The position numbers and the translations under genes are program-made. The notes beneath the pieces were generated by a model, which was not told where the DNA came from, ran no database searches, and saw only the letters and a list, made by a program, of their open reading frames with translations. A stretch of 64,000 nucleotides of DNA from Zanthoxylum bungeanum. Lineage: Eukaryota > Streptophyta > Magnoliopsida > Sapindales > Rutaceae. The DNA lies in assembly GCA_019454045.1 (NCBI GenBank), contig SKCR01038149.1, positions 1 to 64,000 of the forward strand, in the 5' to 3' direction. This document shows, one piece after another, positions 21,199 to 33,200 of the stretch. Every line of letters begins with the position of its first letter. The first letter of the stretch is position 1.

Positions 21199-23062
21199 GT
21201 GGAGCCCAAGACTACTGACTTTGATCAAGAATGGGACTATGTGCAGAAGGGGATAATAAAAGTGATGAGGATTGTGGAAGGATTGCCCGAGTCACCTTTT
21301 AGCCTTAAGGAAAAGATGATGCTCTACACGTATTGTTCTATTTTTATTTTTTTTCCATTGACTGTAACTTTTATTGACTTTCACTTGATAGTTGTTTGGG
21401 AGCCACAATTATTTGCACTAAGACGACTTTTTGTTGTTTCTTTGGCAGAACCATCTACAAGATGTGCGACCATCATTTTCATGACTATCGTCTACAGCTG
21501 TATGAAAAGTACAAGGAAGCACTCGAAGAATATATTTCTTCAACTGTGAGTATCCATGCCATTGTTTTTGTTTATAATTTTATTACAACATTAGCTATGG
21601 CTACTACTGGTCCGTATAAAAGTTTTAATATATTGAATTACTCTGGACCAGAATTCTAAGATTAATGCCTGATGTATAAATCTCGACTTCTATCGAGATT
21701 GTTTAATTGGTGGATCTAGGACCATGTTCCACTTCACTTGATGTTCAAATAGATTTAAATTGGTCCCATCTCTTAGATTTAATATAGGTTAGTTCATCGC
21801 ATGTCTGCTTGGTTTCAGTGCAAAGGTTCTCTGTCTCTCTCTCTCTCTAAACTGGTTCTGCCTCACAGAGCACACCACAGAAAGATTCTAAATATGAGAA
21901 ACATTATCCTCATTCTGTTCTGGGTACTAATCTCTACTAAGAAATATAGCTCTATGAGCAAAAGACCTGTCTAGGCATTTTGTCTGAAATGGGTGATGCC
22001 TCTATTTTTAAATAATTGATCAAGTCCAAACAGCCAGGACTATTATCCTTTTATTATTTTTGGTGTTTGTGCCAACATTCTTATCCATATAGTATGTCCT
22101 GTGTACTTTTATTGTTGGAATATTAGTGTGGATGCATTGCATCATTTTATTTCATTTACCAGATATTACCACCTTTGAAAGAAAAGCATGATGAATTTAT
22201 GCTGAGGGAGCTTGTGAAAAGATGGGACAATTATAAAGTTTTGATTAGATGGCTGTTACACTTCTTCCATTATCTTGATCGCTACTTCATTCCTCAGAAA
22301 TTTCTTCCTCCACTCAAGGAAGTTGGACTGAATTGCTTCCGGGATCTGGTTCGTCACGTGTTCTTCAAACTCTCTTACAATTTTCTTTCCCTCCTGTGGT
22401 TTTTTGGATTCTTTTGAATTATTCCGACATCTTCAATTTCTATAATTTTAGGTTTATGCACAATTGAAGGATAAAGCCAAGGATGTTGTAATTGCTCTAG
22501 TAAGTTCATCGTTTCATGATCTATTGTGACCTTTTTGCTTCTATTTTGGAATGAAAGAGGCTGAATGCCTATTCATTTTATACTGGCGTTTAAGCATATT
22601 ACTTGAAGTGGCTTAACCAAAATTCATTGCCCCTACTACAAGTTGTTATTTAACTCATCTAATATAAAGGTTGTTCCACTTTTATATTGTAACAGATTGA
22701 TAAAGAACGTGAAGGAGAGCAGATTGACAGAGCTCTGCTGAAGAATGTACTATGTATATTCGTTGAGATTGGAATGGGACAGATGGATAGTTATGAAAAA
22801 GATTTTGAAAGACACATGCTTCAAGATACTAGCGCTTACTATTCTCGTAAGGCATCAAATTGGATTGTTCAAGATTCATGTCCAGATTACTTGATAAAGG
22901 CAAGTCCTTTTAGCCCTAACTGTTACCTATTATCTCATAATCGATCTTAACGGCATGATTCTAAAATTTATTGTTAAATTGCAGGCTGAGGAATGCTTGA
23001 GGAAAGAAAGTGATAAAGTGTCTCATTACCTTCATTCAAGCAGTGAACCGAAACTAGTGGAG
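21199..23062 (+). pseudogene. CUL1: CULLIN1-like, N-terminal six exons
   Basis: Cullin 1 holds SKP1/F-box at its N-terminus and RBX1 at its C-terminus. Six exons can be read in one phase-consistent series. Exon 1: 21199-21329 (EPKTTDFDQEWDYVQKG). Exon 2: 21449-21545 (YEKYKEALEEYISST). Exon 3: 22163-22348 ([26 protein letters not shown]). Exon 4: 22452-22499. Exon 5: 22696-22899 ([27 protein letters not shown]). Exon 6: 22985-23062 (AEECLRKESDKVSHYL, SSSEPKLVE). That covers about the first third of a cullin (usual length near 740 residues). The initiator is GTG, where the family has ATG. Exon 2 lacks the usual QKPP residues. Intron 5 begins with GC. A copia LTR at 23264 ends the gene, and no later exons (cullin homology domain, neddylation site) are in the window. 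Confidence 0.88.
21830..21850 (+). repeat. (CT)n microsatellite in cullin intron 2
   Basis: A short CT run lies in the intron between exons 2 and 3. Confidence 0.9.
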
Positions 23063-23263
23063 GTTAGCTTAAATGAAAGGTTTAAGTTATTATACTCTAG
23101 AATTAAAAGTATTTCTTTAGGGATTTTAAAGATGTGGAGATGTTCTTAATTGTATAGGTAAGTTTGGCATGTTCCTTTCCATCTTTGCATTATTATGGTA
23201 GTCGTCACTCTTATCTACGGAGGTCTTTTGTAGTTCTTTTAGCTATGTCTGCCAAGTTGTCTA

Positions 23264-25824
23264 TGTTAGGGTTGGTGCTCAGAGTGCTAATCCGGATCGT
23301 ATTTATGTCCGATTCATAAATACGAGCAATTATATTTTCCATAATATTACTAATTAAATGGTAGCACCCTTGTCTTTTATACACATATTCGGTCTGATTA
23401 CGATTAGATCGAAACTGAATCCGATTTAGTGATATGCTTATATTAGACAAAGACCCTAGGATTTACAGTATAGTGCGCAGTTATAACGTAGTTTGTAATT
23501 GACATTGGGAAGCGCACTATTAGTTGTATATCCTTAAATAAAGTTCCTGATCAAGATTTACTAACACGGGTCGATTAGTAAAATCCGCTAAGACCGGTAC
23601 ATGTCGTATATTGTGACTTGGTCCGATGGTTTATCCCAATGAACCATGAGTCTCGGGAGACTCGTATAGACATGTAGGTGTTTATTTGATAAGACACTGA
23701 ACGACTCACTGAAGGTTTCCTAATAGATGGTACACCAACGTCAATAGGAACCTTCTCGAGTTGAGCGAGCATAGTGGTCCTTCGACTTGAGATACCACAG
23801 TGGGATATATGAGTTATCCTCCACACTTTGATGGCAGTCACGTCAACGATCTATTCATGATCAGACCTCCGCCTGTTCGTTGGGTGTGGACTGATGCTCA
23901 TGATATCCAGTGTGTATCAAGATAGGATCCGTCAGTCCTATGTACAGGGCATAGGCATCCTCATGTGTTTATGATCTAGTAAATCCATGGCCGTGGTATA
24001 ACATCGGAAATCAGTTCCGAATGTTATTTAGAGATCGTAAATTGAAAGTCGACTGTATTATACCGAACGAATTTGACGTTCTCATCTATATCCCAGGTAT
24101 AATACTGATAACCTGTGATAGAGGGATTATACGTATGCAGTGACCCCGGCTTGCATAGTTTAGCGAGATTATTCGTGGTCGTCATAATTCATGAGTGGGT
24201 GAATTATGGACACGAAATTGGATTTCGTGACGGATAAACCTAAACTTAGAGAGTCCCACAATATGAAGTGTACTCGTTGAGCACTTGGGCAACTCGATAT
24301 GAATAATACAGATTATTCATAATACTTCACCGGATTAAGTGAGTTAATTTGGATCGTTTAATCGATTAAATGATAACACATGCTTTAAGGGTTTTTGTCC
24401 GCTAATAATTATTGTGTATTTGTATTTGATACATAATACGATTAGATACACATTAATTATTTGTCAAATGAAATTTTGACAAATGTCACTTTTGTATGTA
24501 TTTTATTTAATGTAAATAAAATACACTTGGATTAGTAATTAAATTATATATGTTTCATAATTGTTATGGAATACATGTTTAATTACTATAGGTTACACAT
24601 GACATTAAAATAAAGGATAAAGTGTTGAATTTTGAATTTTTACTACTTTGACTTTATTTTAATTTTATTGAATGATTTACCTATGTGATCAAGGTTATCA
24701 CACTTGTTTATTATTTATTGGTAACTAGTGATATGTGTTATTAATATGATTTTTGATCAAATAAATTATTTTTATAAGGACAAAATTGCCCTTATTGTGT
24801 CGGCAATACATAAATGAGATGAGGAAATTATTTTCATCATCTTAATCAAGTCCATCACTGCCGAAACAAAAAGAAATCAGGCCCTAGGTTTTGCTTTGAT
24901 GAAACCATGGAGAGAAATGAAGGAAATCAAAGAAAATGGCTTAGGAAATAAGGATCAAAAGTAAATCTTTCACACCCTAAGCCTAAGAAAATTTGTTTCT
25001 TGTTTCCTTGATATTCTAGAAATGTTCTAGGGTTCTTTTATTTCTATAATTGGGGCTTTTGTTTTGGATTGATGGAATTGGAAGCTATAGGCATGTGTGA
25101 GGTTGAATTGGTTGATATTAAAGTAATATTAAGCCAATTTGTTGAAATTATTGTTGGACAATAAGTTGCCATTCTAGAGTGTAAAAGCCACTCATTTTAT
25201 GCCTAGAATTGTTCTAGAGTGATTCATATAGGTGGTGACTTGATTTGGTGTTAAGATTAATTGATTTAGTCTTGTAAAATTGGATTTAAAGCATGTAAAT
25301 GGACTGTTTTACTGCCCAGATTAGATCTGGAATATCTGACGATTTGTTGATGAAAATAATATCTTATGAATGTTATGGATGTATTTTGGGAGTTGGCAGA
25401 ATTGCCGGAAAGTGTTTCCGACTTGAAATAAGAGAAAACGGCCAAAAACGGCGTTACCGGGTGGATTTTGAGCCAACCGGGTGACGGCTGTGAAAACAGT
25501 GATTCCGTCACTGTTTGGGCAGCCCGTGAACTGCCCCGACACTATTGGATCTGACCTGGGAAGTTTCTATAAGTGTCGGGTAGTCGGTTCGGTCAAAAAC
25601 ACATTTTAGGCAATTTTGCGGAAAAATCGTTTTCGTAAAAGTTTCGCGAGCTTTCAACTATGTTTATATCAATATTTGATATTGAATAAATAGATTTAGG
25701 TGAAATATGGATAAATTATTCATATTAGATATTGAATAATTTATTTGGTATTTTGAAAAAGTTTTAAAATACGATTTAGCCCGAACTCGCGCTTCCGCCA
25801 CGCCCAACGCCCGAAACCCCAACA
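23264..25824 (+). mobile_element. Copia LTR, 2.56 kb
   Basis: It starts TGTTAGGG and ends CCCCAACA, a short inverted pair typical of LTR ends, and a Met-tRNA primer-binding site follows directly. It has inserted into or next to the cullin pseudogene. There is no matching second LTR in the window, and no gag or pol follows, so the element is truncated. The LTR is unusually long for a copia element. Apart from short chance frames (for example near 25300-25500) it is non-coding. Confidence 0.85.
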
Positions 25825-25828
25825 AAAA

Positions 25829-25840
25829 TGGTATCAGAGC
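25829..25840 (+). other. Primer-binding site, initiator-Met tRNA
   Basis: TGGTATCAGAGC, the classical copia primer-binding site, lies 4 bp after the LTR end. Confidence 0.95.
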
Positions 25841-26165
25841 AGGTCTGATGCTTCATCCACTACATTATTCATGCTTGATATATGATATATAATCCAATTT
25901 TAATGTTCGCACATGCTAGAAATCTAGATATGTTTCTTAACTGTTCAGTTCTATGTCAACGAATATGTAACAGAAATTTAATTGTTAAATTGAGTTATAT
26001 GTTCTAAGGTAGAATTGAATTGTTTAGAAAATGATTTAGATTAAATTTCGCATTGGATGTAGAGTGTGACTTCCGGAGGAAAATCCCCGCTTTAAATATG
26101 GCTGTAAAGTAACGTGTATTGGATACATGTTCCTTGTGAAAATATGACCATTTTGTGAAAAAAAA
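25841..26165 (+). other. Copia leader remnant
   Basis: About 320 bp of non-coding leader lies between the PBS and the hAT sequence. The junction with hAT is marked by an A-rich run at 26158-26173. The rest of the element is gone. Confidence 0.6.
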
Positions 26166-26169
26166 AAAA

Positions 26170-27264
26170 AACTATATACTGCATCTTTATATTGCAAATG
26201 TTGACATAAAATAAAATAAGTTGAATTACAACGTGTTGGAACATCTTGTGAAAATTTTATCGGTTTAATATCATTAAATTTACAAAACATAACTCATTCT
26301 CTCCTAACAGTTGAAAGAGACCAAATACAATTAAATGTTTTTTTAATAGACTCAAGGAAATGTGTTAATTTTTCCAAACCATCTTGAACACATAAATTAA
26401 AGACATGACATGTGCAACGAACATGAAAAAAAAAAAAACCCCCCCTAAATTTGGAGAGCATATTTGTATTAAATCATTGATTGATACAGTATTTGCAGAT
26501 GCATTATCAAATCCAACTGTTAAAATTTTACCTAATAAACCATATTCATCAAAAATTACTTTAATCATTCTAAAAATATTTTGTGCAGTATGTTGTTCTT
26601 CAAAAACTCTAAATGTAATAAGTCGTTTTTGCATGTTCCATGATGCATCAATCCAATGACAAGTCACACCCATGTATGAGTGTGTTCGCCAATGGTCACT
26701 CCAAATATCAGAACAAATAAATAGACGTCATTTAATATCACTAAATGTTTTATTTAAAATAATTTTACCATCTTTGTTTGATTTAAAAATTTGACGTTTT
26801 GTTGTGTCATTAGTCATTCTACATGTAGCAGGATTTAAAGCATTTTGAACGTAATTTGTAAAAGTAATTTTTTCACCAAAACTTAAAGAAAAATGTGTCA
26901 TACAAGTTAATTTAGCAAATTTATCTCTATTTTTAGCATCAGAATATTTAAATAAATCTAAAACACTTATACCTCTACTAGATGATGCGTACCTGGCTAT
27001 TTGAGATGGGTCGTATCAAGTCCAAGTTCAACTGCATGATGTCTTTCCAAGTGCTTGATCATATTGCCGTATCCACCAGAAAATTTATAAAACCCCACAA
27101 TGGTTGCATATTGCTCTTGAACCGTCATCAGCAACGTCTAAATGAAAATGAATTTTGAAAACATCCGATGAAAGATACTTAATTTCTCTTCTACGTGAAC
27201 TGATATTAGGGCCGCTCTCTTGGGTTGGCACATTTGACATTGTATTCTCAGATGAGCTTGTCAT
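26170..27264 (-). pseudogene. hAT transposase (BED finger), broken
   Basis: The start ATG is at 27264 and the frame begins MTSSSENTMSNVPTQESG. A BED-type zinc finger follows (AICNHCGVL, then a shifted frame). The RNase-H-like catalytic region includes the broken IWSDHWRTHSY, then MGVTCHWIDASWNMQKRLI and LTVGFDNASANTVSIND. Further on, CHVFNLCVQDGLEKL-type sequence and KFSQDVPTRCNSTY are visible, the latter with Cys where the family has Trp. The protein stops at about residue 360, so the C-terminal dimerisation domain is missing. Several frameshifts and stops are present. It would have been the mobilising enzyme for the element at 54014-54898. Confidence 0.88.
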
Positions 27265-27544
27265 GTAGAGAATTGAGAATTGAGAATGATAAATTGTAAT
27301 TTGTAATTTGTAAATGAGATAGTTGCGAATAAGAGAATTGAGAGAATTGAGATTGAGAATTGAGAAATTGGTGTGTTAAAATAATGAAAAATCACCCTTA
27401 TTTAAACATTTTTAGAATATTTTGTGATACCTAAACTGCCCCTAAAATTCACCATTTTATTACTGTTATTAGGGATAATTTTGGAAATTTAAAATAATTT
27501 ATTTATTTATTTTTAGAAATTGGGGCAGTTGCTCCATGCCCCCT

Positions 27545-27800
27545 AGCCGTTGGGCTGGAAGATACACCCAACGGCTAGTAGCCGTTGGGTGTACCGTTGG
27601 AACCCTAGAGTTCCAACGGTTCCAACCGGAACCGTTAACGATTTCGGTTGGAACCGTTTGGAATCGCTCGAATCGACGGTTCCAACCGGTTCGGTTAGGG
27701 TAAGAACCCTAACCGAACCTGTAAGGTTCCGGTTCGGTTCCATAACTGGAACCGGTTGGAACCGTCCAGTTCCAACCGATTCGGTTCCGATTCCGAACCG
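27545..27800. repeat. hAT subterminal repeats
   Basis: GGTTCCAACCGG, GGAACCGTT and AACCGGTTC words occur in both orientations about twenty times. Such subterminal motifs are the transposase-binding sites of hAT elements. A short inverted pair near 27545-27600 (ACCCAACGGCTAGTAGCCGTTGGGTGT) forms a strong hairpin; its arms are at 27567-27579 and 27580-27594 approximately. Confidence 0.8.
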
Positions 27801-27818
27801 GAACTTTGGCCGGGTCTA

Positions 27819-28355
27819 CCCCCTCCCAAACCTATATATGATTTATTTAATTAAATAATTAATTTATTATTATTTATTTATTTATTTATTTTTCTTTTGA
27901 TTATTTATTAATTTATTTAACACTACTTGTAATAATACAAAAAAAAATATACAAAAATATAAAAACACAAATTCTAATTTATTTTATTAATAATAAAATT
28001 TTATTTTATAAATTATTTTTTTTTTAAATTTATATTTTTTTCTCTTATATATCTAGTTTTTTTATTTATTTAATAAATATTACAATTTTTTTTATTTTTT
28101 GTTATATTTTTTGTGTTCATTTATTTATTTAATTTTTTTCTTATTCTTATTAATTTTTTTAACATTACTTATGTGTAATAGAAAATGTTCTCTTATATCT
28201 TAGTAAAGTTTATTTTCAGAGAATAGTACATATCATAAGAGACAAAAAATAAATACACGTAAAAAAATAAAAACACAAATTCTAATTTTTGTTGCCTCTA
28301 AAGTCTTCTCCTAACACACTTGGTGATTTACCCAATACTTCATACCACAACTGAT
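27819..28355. other. AT-rich flank, no gene recognised
   Basis: It is very AT-rich with many TTTATTTA runs and has no coding signal. Its last part (28285-28355) is host sequence beside the copia insertion. Confidence 0.6.
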
Positions 28356-28360
28356 TACTT

Positions 28361-30227
28361 TGTTAGACAATTATGACCAATAGCATCACTATTTGTAAAA
28401 GACATGATGTTTTTGTACAAATTAACTCTGTGACAAAGGAAATTGCTCTTTTATTATTTTGTAATTAGATTACTTAGGTATATAAATGATAAAAGTCCAT
28501 ATGATTAGTTCCGGATTAATAAGATATGAGACAGTATTAATCCACGAACGGTTTAATCATTAAAAATCCATAATCGTAGTATTATCGAGACTGGACATCG
28601 ATAATGCGGAATAGACTAGTATTACACTTGTGCGCGTTATGGAAGCTTAACGGCATAGTTCTCATATATTTAAGTATTGGATACTTATGCAAGTGTGATA
28701 TGAGGTTCTGTTAGCCGTTGGACCGGGAACAACTTCGCTCTGGATAGACCCATCAGAATCTCATTGGTAGTATGTCTATGTGTCTATGGGAATCTGAATC
28801 AGGGTAGGTGTATGTGGTCTTAACCTAAGACTTGCATCGCTAATACTTGCGATAATCAGTACGCTTTGGTTTTGGTCGTCCGGAGTTTTAACAGGTTATG
28901 TGTATATAATCTTACTGAGAATCGTAGTGTATTGGGTGTCATGTCGAGATGGAAGTATCACTTCAGTCATATGGAGATGATGATCACGCAGGATACAAAA
29001 CTATTACTCTTAAATGCTGCAGCTATCGGGATAGTATGACTAGGTCATGATTATCCGATTACAGAGACTAGTTGCTAGTGATCCGATATGTGCTTCGTAC
29101 GGGACAGACACAATTCTAGCCCTAGGCCTAGCATGTGACATTCGATACTGGATCGTATTACGCAATACATTGTATACTACGCCTGATAAAGATTATATAT
29201 TCCTCGTTGAATATTTCTGGAGAATTAGGTAGGCGCGGTGCTTTGCTAGAAGTCAACCATGTCTTGTAAATCGGTGAGAATGTGGTACAGGGTACGCACG
29301 TGTTCGGATAGTCCGATGACCGTATTTACTGCCAACATATCTATGGATCTCTTGGGTCGCTTCCCAAAGATTCACTGATGACATTTGACTCGAACAGAAT
29401 TAATCTGGGATTAATTATGAGAGAGAAAATTAATCTGGGATTAATTACGGCAAGAATTAATTTGGGATTAATTCGACTAGAAGAGGGAACGCGATTAATT
29501 TGGAATTAATCGAAAAAATAAATTTAATAGTTAAATTGGATTTTACTATCTAATTTATTTAATTGGACTAAAATAATATATTGGATATATTAATTGAAAT
29601 TAGATTTCAATACGGAATTAAAATTGGATTTTAATTCAAGCTTACGAATTAATTTGGAATTAATTCGTAAGCGACTTTCGTAATAATTTTACTAGACATT
29701 ATTATTTAATGAAATTAGATTTAATTACGTCGCGACGGAAAATTCGTTTAATCGGATTAAATGAACCCGGGCCCAAAGTGTGTTGTATAAGCCAACTTAA
29801 ATTTGGAATTTAAAATGGTGGACCCACTCTAACTTACATCAACTTGCCAAAAGATTATGGTAGTGGTTGGCAATATTTATTGCACTTTGAAAGTCAAAAA
29901 ATATATACACATTTTTTACAAGTTTGGTAACTAGTTGGGCTAACTATTCATCATCTCCTCCATTCTCTCTAATGGCCGAATATACCTCTTCTTATTCTTG
30001 AAATTTTGTTGCAAAATTTCATCCAAGCTAGCACTTAAGGAGTCTTTTAAGGTGATATGGAAACTCACCATTGAGTTTGGAATTCAACACCAAGCTTATA
30101 GCTTCCACATCCAAGGAAAATTTTGAAATCTCCAATCCGATCAATGTGAGTATTTCCGCTACTTTCACTTGATTTATTCACACACAAATCTTGTTTAGAG
30201 ATCTTTGGCATGTCTAGGACACCAACA
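28361..30227 (+). repeat. 5' LTR of the 12.7-kb copia element
   Basis: Length is 1867 bp, with TG and CA ends. It shares nearly all of its length with 39151-41028. A run of ATTAATTTGGGATTAATT-like words lies at 29397-29510. The R/U5 part near 29940-30227 includes CATCTCCTCCATTCTCTC. Confidence 0.95.
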
Positions 30228-30228
30228 A

Positions 30229-30240
30229 TGGTATCAGAGC
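30229..30240 (+). other. Primer-binding site, initiator-Met tRNA
   Basis: TGGTATCAGAGC lies 1 bp after the 5' LTR end. Confidence 0.95.
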
Positions 30241-33200
30241 CACCTAAACTTGATTTTAAAATTCTAGGGTTCTAAACTTTAATTTGGGGATTTTATGCTT
30301 GGAGTGTGAAAATTCGAAATTGGTTGTTTGGTTGTGATTAGATGATGATGAATTGGATTTCTGCATCATTAGATTTGAGAAATTGATTGGATCAAAAATT
30401 TCCCCAAAATCTATGTCATGGCTGAATACAAGCCCTAGAAAGCTCATGGTGATTTTTTGAAAATTAGACAATTGGATATGTTTAAAGCATGAAATAAATC
30501 TTGTATGTTGATTTAGCTGGATTGAAATCAAATTGAGTGTTATTTCTTGCTATTGTTGTGAGTTAATCATGTTGTTGGAATGAGTTGATTTTGCCTCAAT
30601 TTTATGTTGGACATGAATTTGAGAATTAAGCATGATTAATTAGATTAATTGATGTTTTGGAAATATTGGATTAATTAATTAGTTGTGTTAATTACACTTT
30701 AAATTGAATTAATGTGTTTTTGGAATATTATGTTAATTTAATTTGTTGTATTTGGGCTTAATGGGCTTGGTTGGGCCAAGTGTGGTTTTGGACAATTGGG
30801 TTGGATCCAATTGGGCTTAAAACCATTTCCATAAAGTCCAAAATATGACATTGGGCCTTTGAAAATTTAATTGGGCCTAATGGGCCTAAATTGATTTTTG
30901 GCATATGGTGATTCCTAATTGGGCCTTGACATCTTGGGTTGGATCCATAATTGCCAAAGCTCATGCCTAAAGAATTAATTGAAAGTGTTGTGATATTTTA
31001 TATCGTACCGTAAGTGTACGGTGTCAAGTTTTAGTATAAAATGAGTTTAGAGTGTCGAACCCACAGGGATTGCGTTAACTCGCACTAAATACTACAATTG
31101 ATAATCCTAACTTTATTTAGAAAACAAATAATAAAGATTTAAATAATAAATATAAAAATAATTATATATGAGAGACTAATACGATAGAGATTATAGATCC
31201 TGATTTCACATAGTTGTCGCTTATGTATTTTTCATGCCAATCAATCATTGTTCAGTTATATTATTATAAGTCAAAATTTCGAAAATATCAACTCCATCTC
31301 TCGAGCAGCATCAGTGAAAATATCATCAACTATAGACTTCGATATCTCTATAAAAATCTAGTAGTTAACAACTCGTTACGCTTTGTGATTATATATTAAC
31401 GACTTCAAATGAACTTATATATTCTCTCGAACTCTATAAAACTCATAAGTTATATTCTCTAGATCTATTCAAAATCTCATCTCTCGAGTGATAGATTATA
31501 AACATATATCATCATATTTGTGGCCAGCAAACACAAAGCATTAAACTCAAAAGAATACAAATAAACTTAATAAAACTTAATAACAAAATTAACAATTAAA
31601 ACAAAGGTTCAAGCATTAGTTACACCATTCTCCAAAATTAAGGAGTCTAGTTCATGGCAATAGATAAAAACAATGAAAACAAGGTCATGAATCTAATGGA
31701 AATCATTAGAGTTCTAAGAAAGAAACAAGAAGATAAAACCCGAATTAAATCTCTTCCTCTTCGGACGTCACTGTCTTCGTCTCCTCTTGTCGCTCTTCAA
31801 TCCACCTCATTAGATCTCTCTAAAATATGTATTTTGGTGTTTTGTGTTGTGTATTAGCCTTCTCCTTGAGTTTTGGACGAACTAATGTATTTATAATAGA
31901 GCCTTGGGGTCATTAAACATCTAAAAAACCCTAAAATCATGTTTCTGGTGCGCGCGGGGCTTGCAGATTGGCGCCGCGGTGCCAAAGCCCTTGGAGTTTG
32001 TATGGAACACATATATCTCTTTGAGTAGATGCAAATTGATATATTATGAGTCTCATAACTCTTTCTAGATCAAAAGTTATAGCCTTTTTAAATTCAGTGT
32101 GCAGCTGATGCTGGTTTTGTCTGTTCCTGAGTCTGATGCTTCCAATAGGTCCTGAAACACGCGTATTTGCTCCATTCTTCATGTTCTAATGCTTCCTACA
32201 AACAAGATATAAAATGAACTATAAATGACATTAAATGACTCGATCCATAACAAAATAATAGGCTAAGGATGTCAGAATAAGTGGGTATAAACCGCACTTA
32301 TCAGAAAGCTCTTTGGACTTTAATTGAATAGACATTGGATACTAATTGGGCCTTTGAGACCCAATTGGATTGAATTTGGAATCCAAGTCCGAAAGACACT
32401 GAAATAAGTGTAAATTGTTTAATTTGAAATTAAACACGAATTAGTATTGGATACAATTTAAAATTGGATTTAAAATTGTAGTTCGATATAATTCAAGAAT
32501 ATTTACTTTGAGTATTTATTCTTAAACGAGTTGGACTCGCGCAAATAAAATCGTCGTATGAACATTAGATGATCACTAATCAAAGATCAATTAATTGGAT
32601 TAGATTGATTGACAGCATGCTTTGTGTGAATACTTGGATGTACTTGTATGAATAATGTATATCGGGTGGATGTTAGTTGGGTGGGGGCAATTTTGGAAAT
32701 TGTTGTAAATTTAGAATTTATTTAAATTGGACCTGCGTGTCCAGCCTTTCACCTTTGATTCTCTTTGTATTTCTCTTCTCACCAATTCCCCTCAATGTAA
32801 ATGAGGTTTCTTTTAGTGTTATGTAATTGGGTAGAAGAATATAAAGTGCTAGCGGGAGAGAGGAAATAGAGAGATTTGTTCTAGGAACAAATTGTATTAT
32901 ATATCCATCCGCATATCATTATTAAATTTTATCACGCCTTATTATGCTTTTAGAATGCATGTTTAAGGGTGTATGATGAGACCTAATCAAAGATAATAAA
33001 TTGGTTGCCAATTTACGCGAAAAACCCTCAATTTAATATTAAGCGTTTTCCTTCCATTGAGTGGTTCTCTCTCAAGATCCAAGATTAACTTTGATTTGTT
33101 GGCCAAATTCAAGATCACCGTCCATCACGGATGTGTTTGAACCACGAAAGCTTTGTTATATATCGCATGTCTTGGGCAGTTATGACTTGTTGGCCAAAGT

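Larger units (their letters stand above)
26166..27818 (-). mobile_element. hAT transposon, 3' truncated
   Basis: The outer end at 27805-27818 reads TTTGGCCGGGTCTA on the plus strand, the same terminal sequence as in the element ending at 54898. Inside it is a subterminal block (27545-27800) built from GGTTCCAACCGG-type words, then an untranslated stretch shared with 54014-54260, then the transposase on the minus strand. The far end is lost at the copia junction near 26166. Confidence 0.8.

Noticed and set aside
18975..23160. An active S-locus-like F-box/cullin module
   Set aside because: Every F-box and cullin copy is truncated, frameshifted or lacks a start; linkage alone does not support a working system.
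27550..27858. ORFs on both strands rich in Pro, Thr, Val and Gly
   Set aside because: They are the hAT subterminal GGTTCCGGTT words read as protein.
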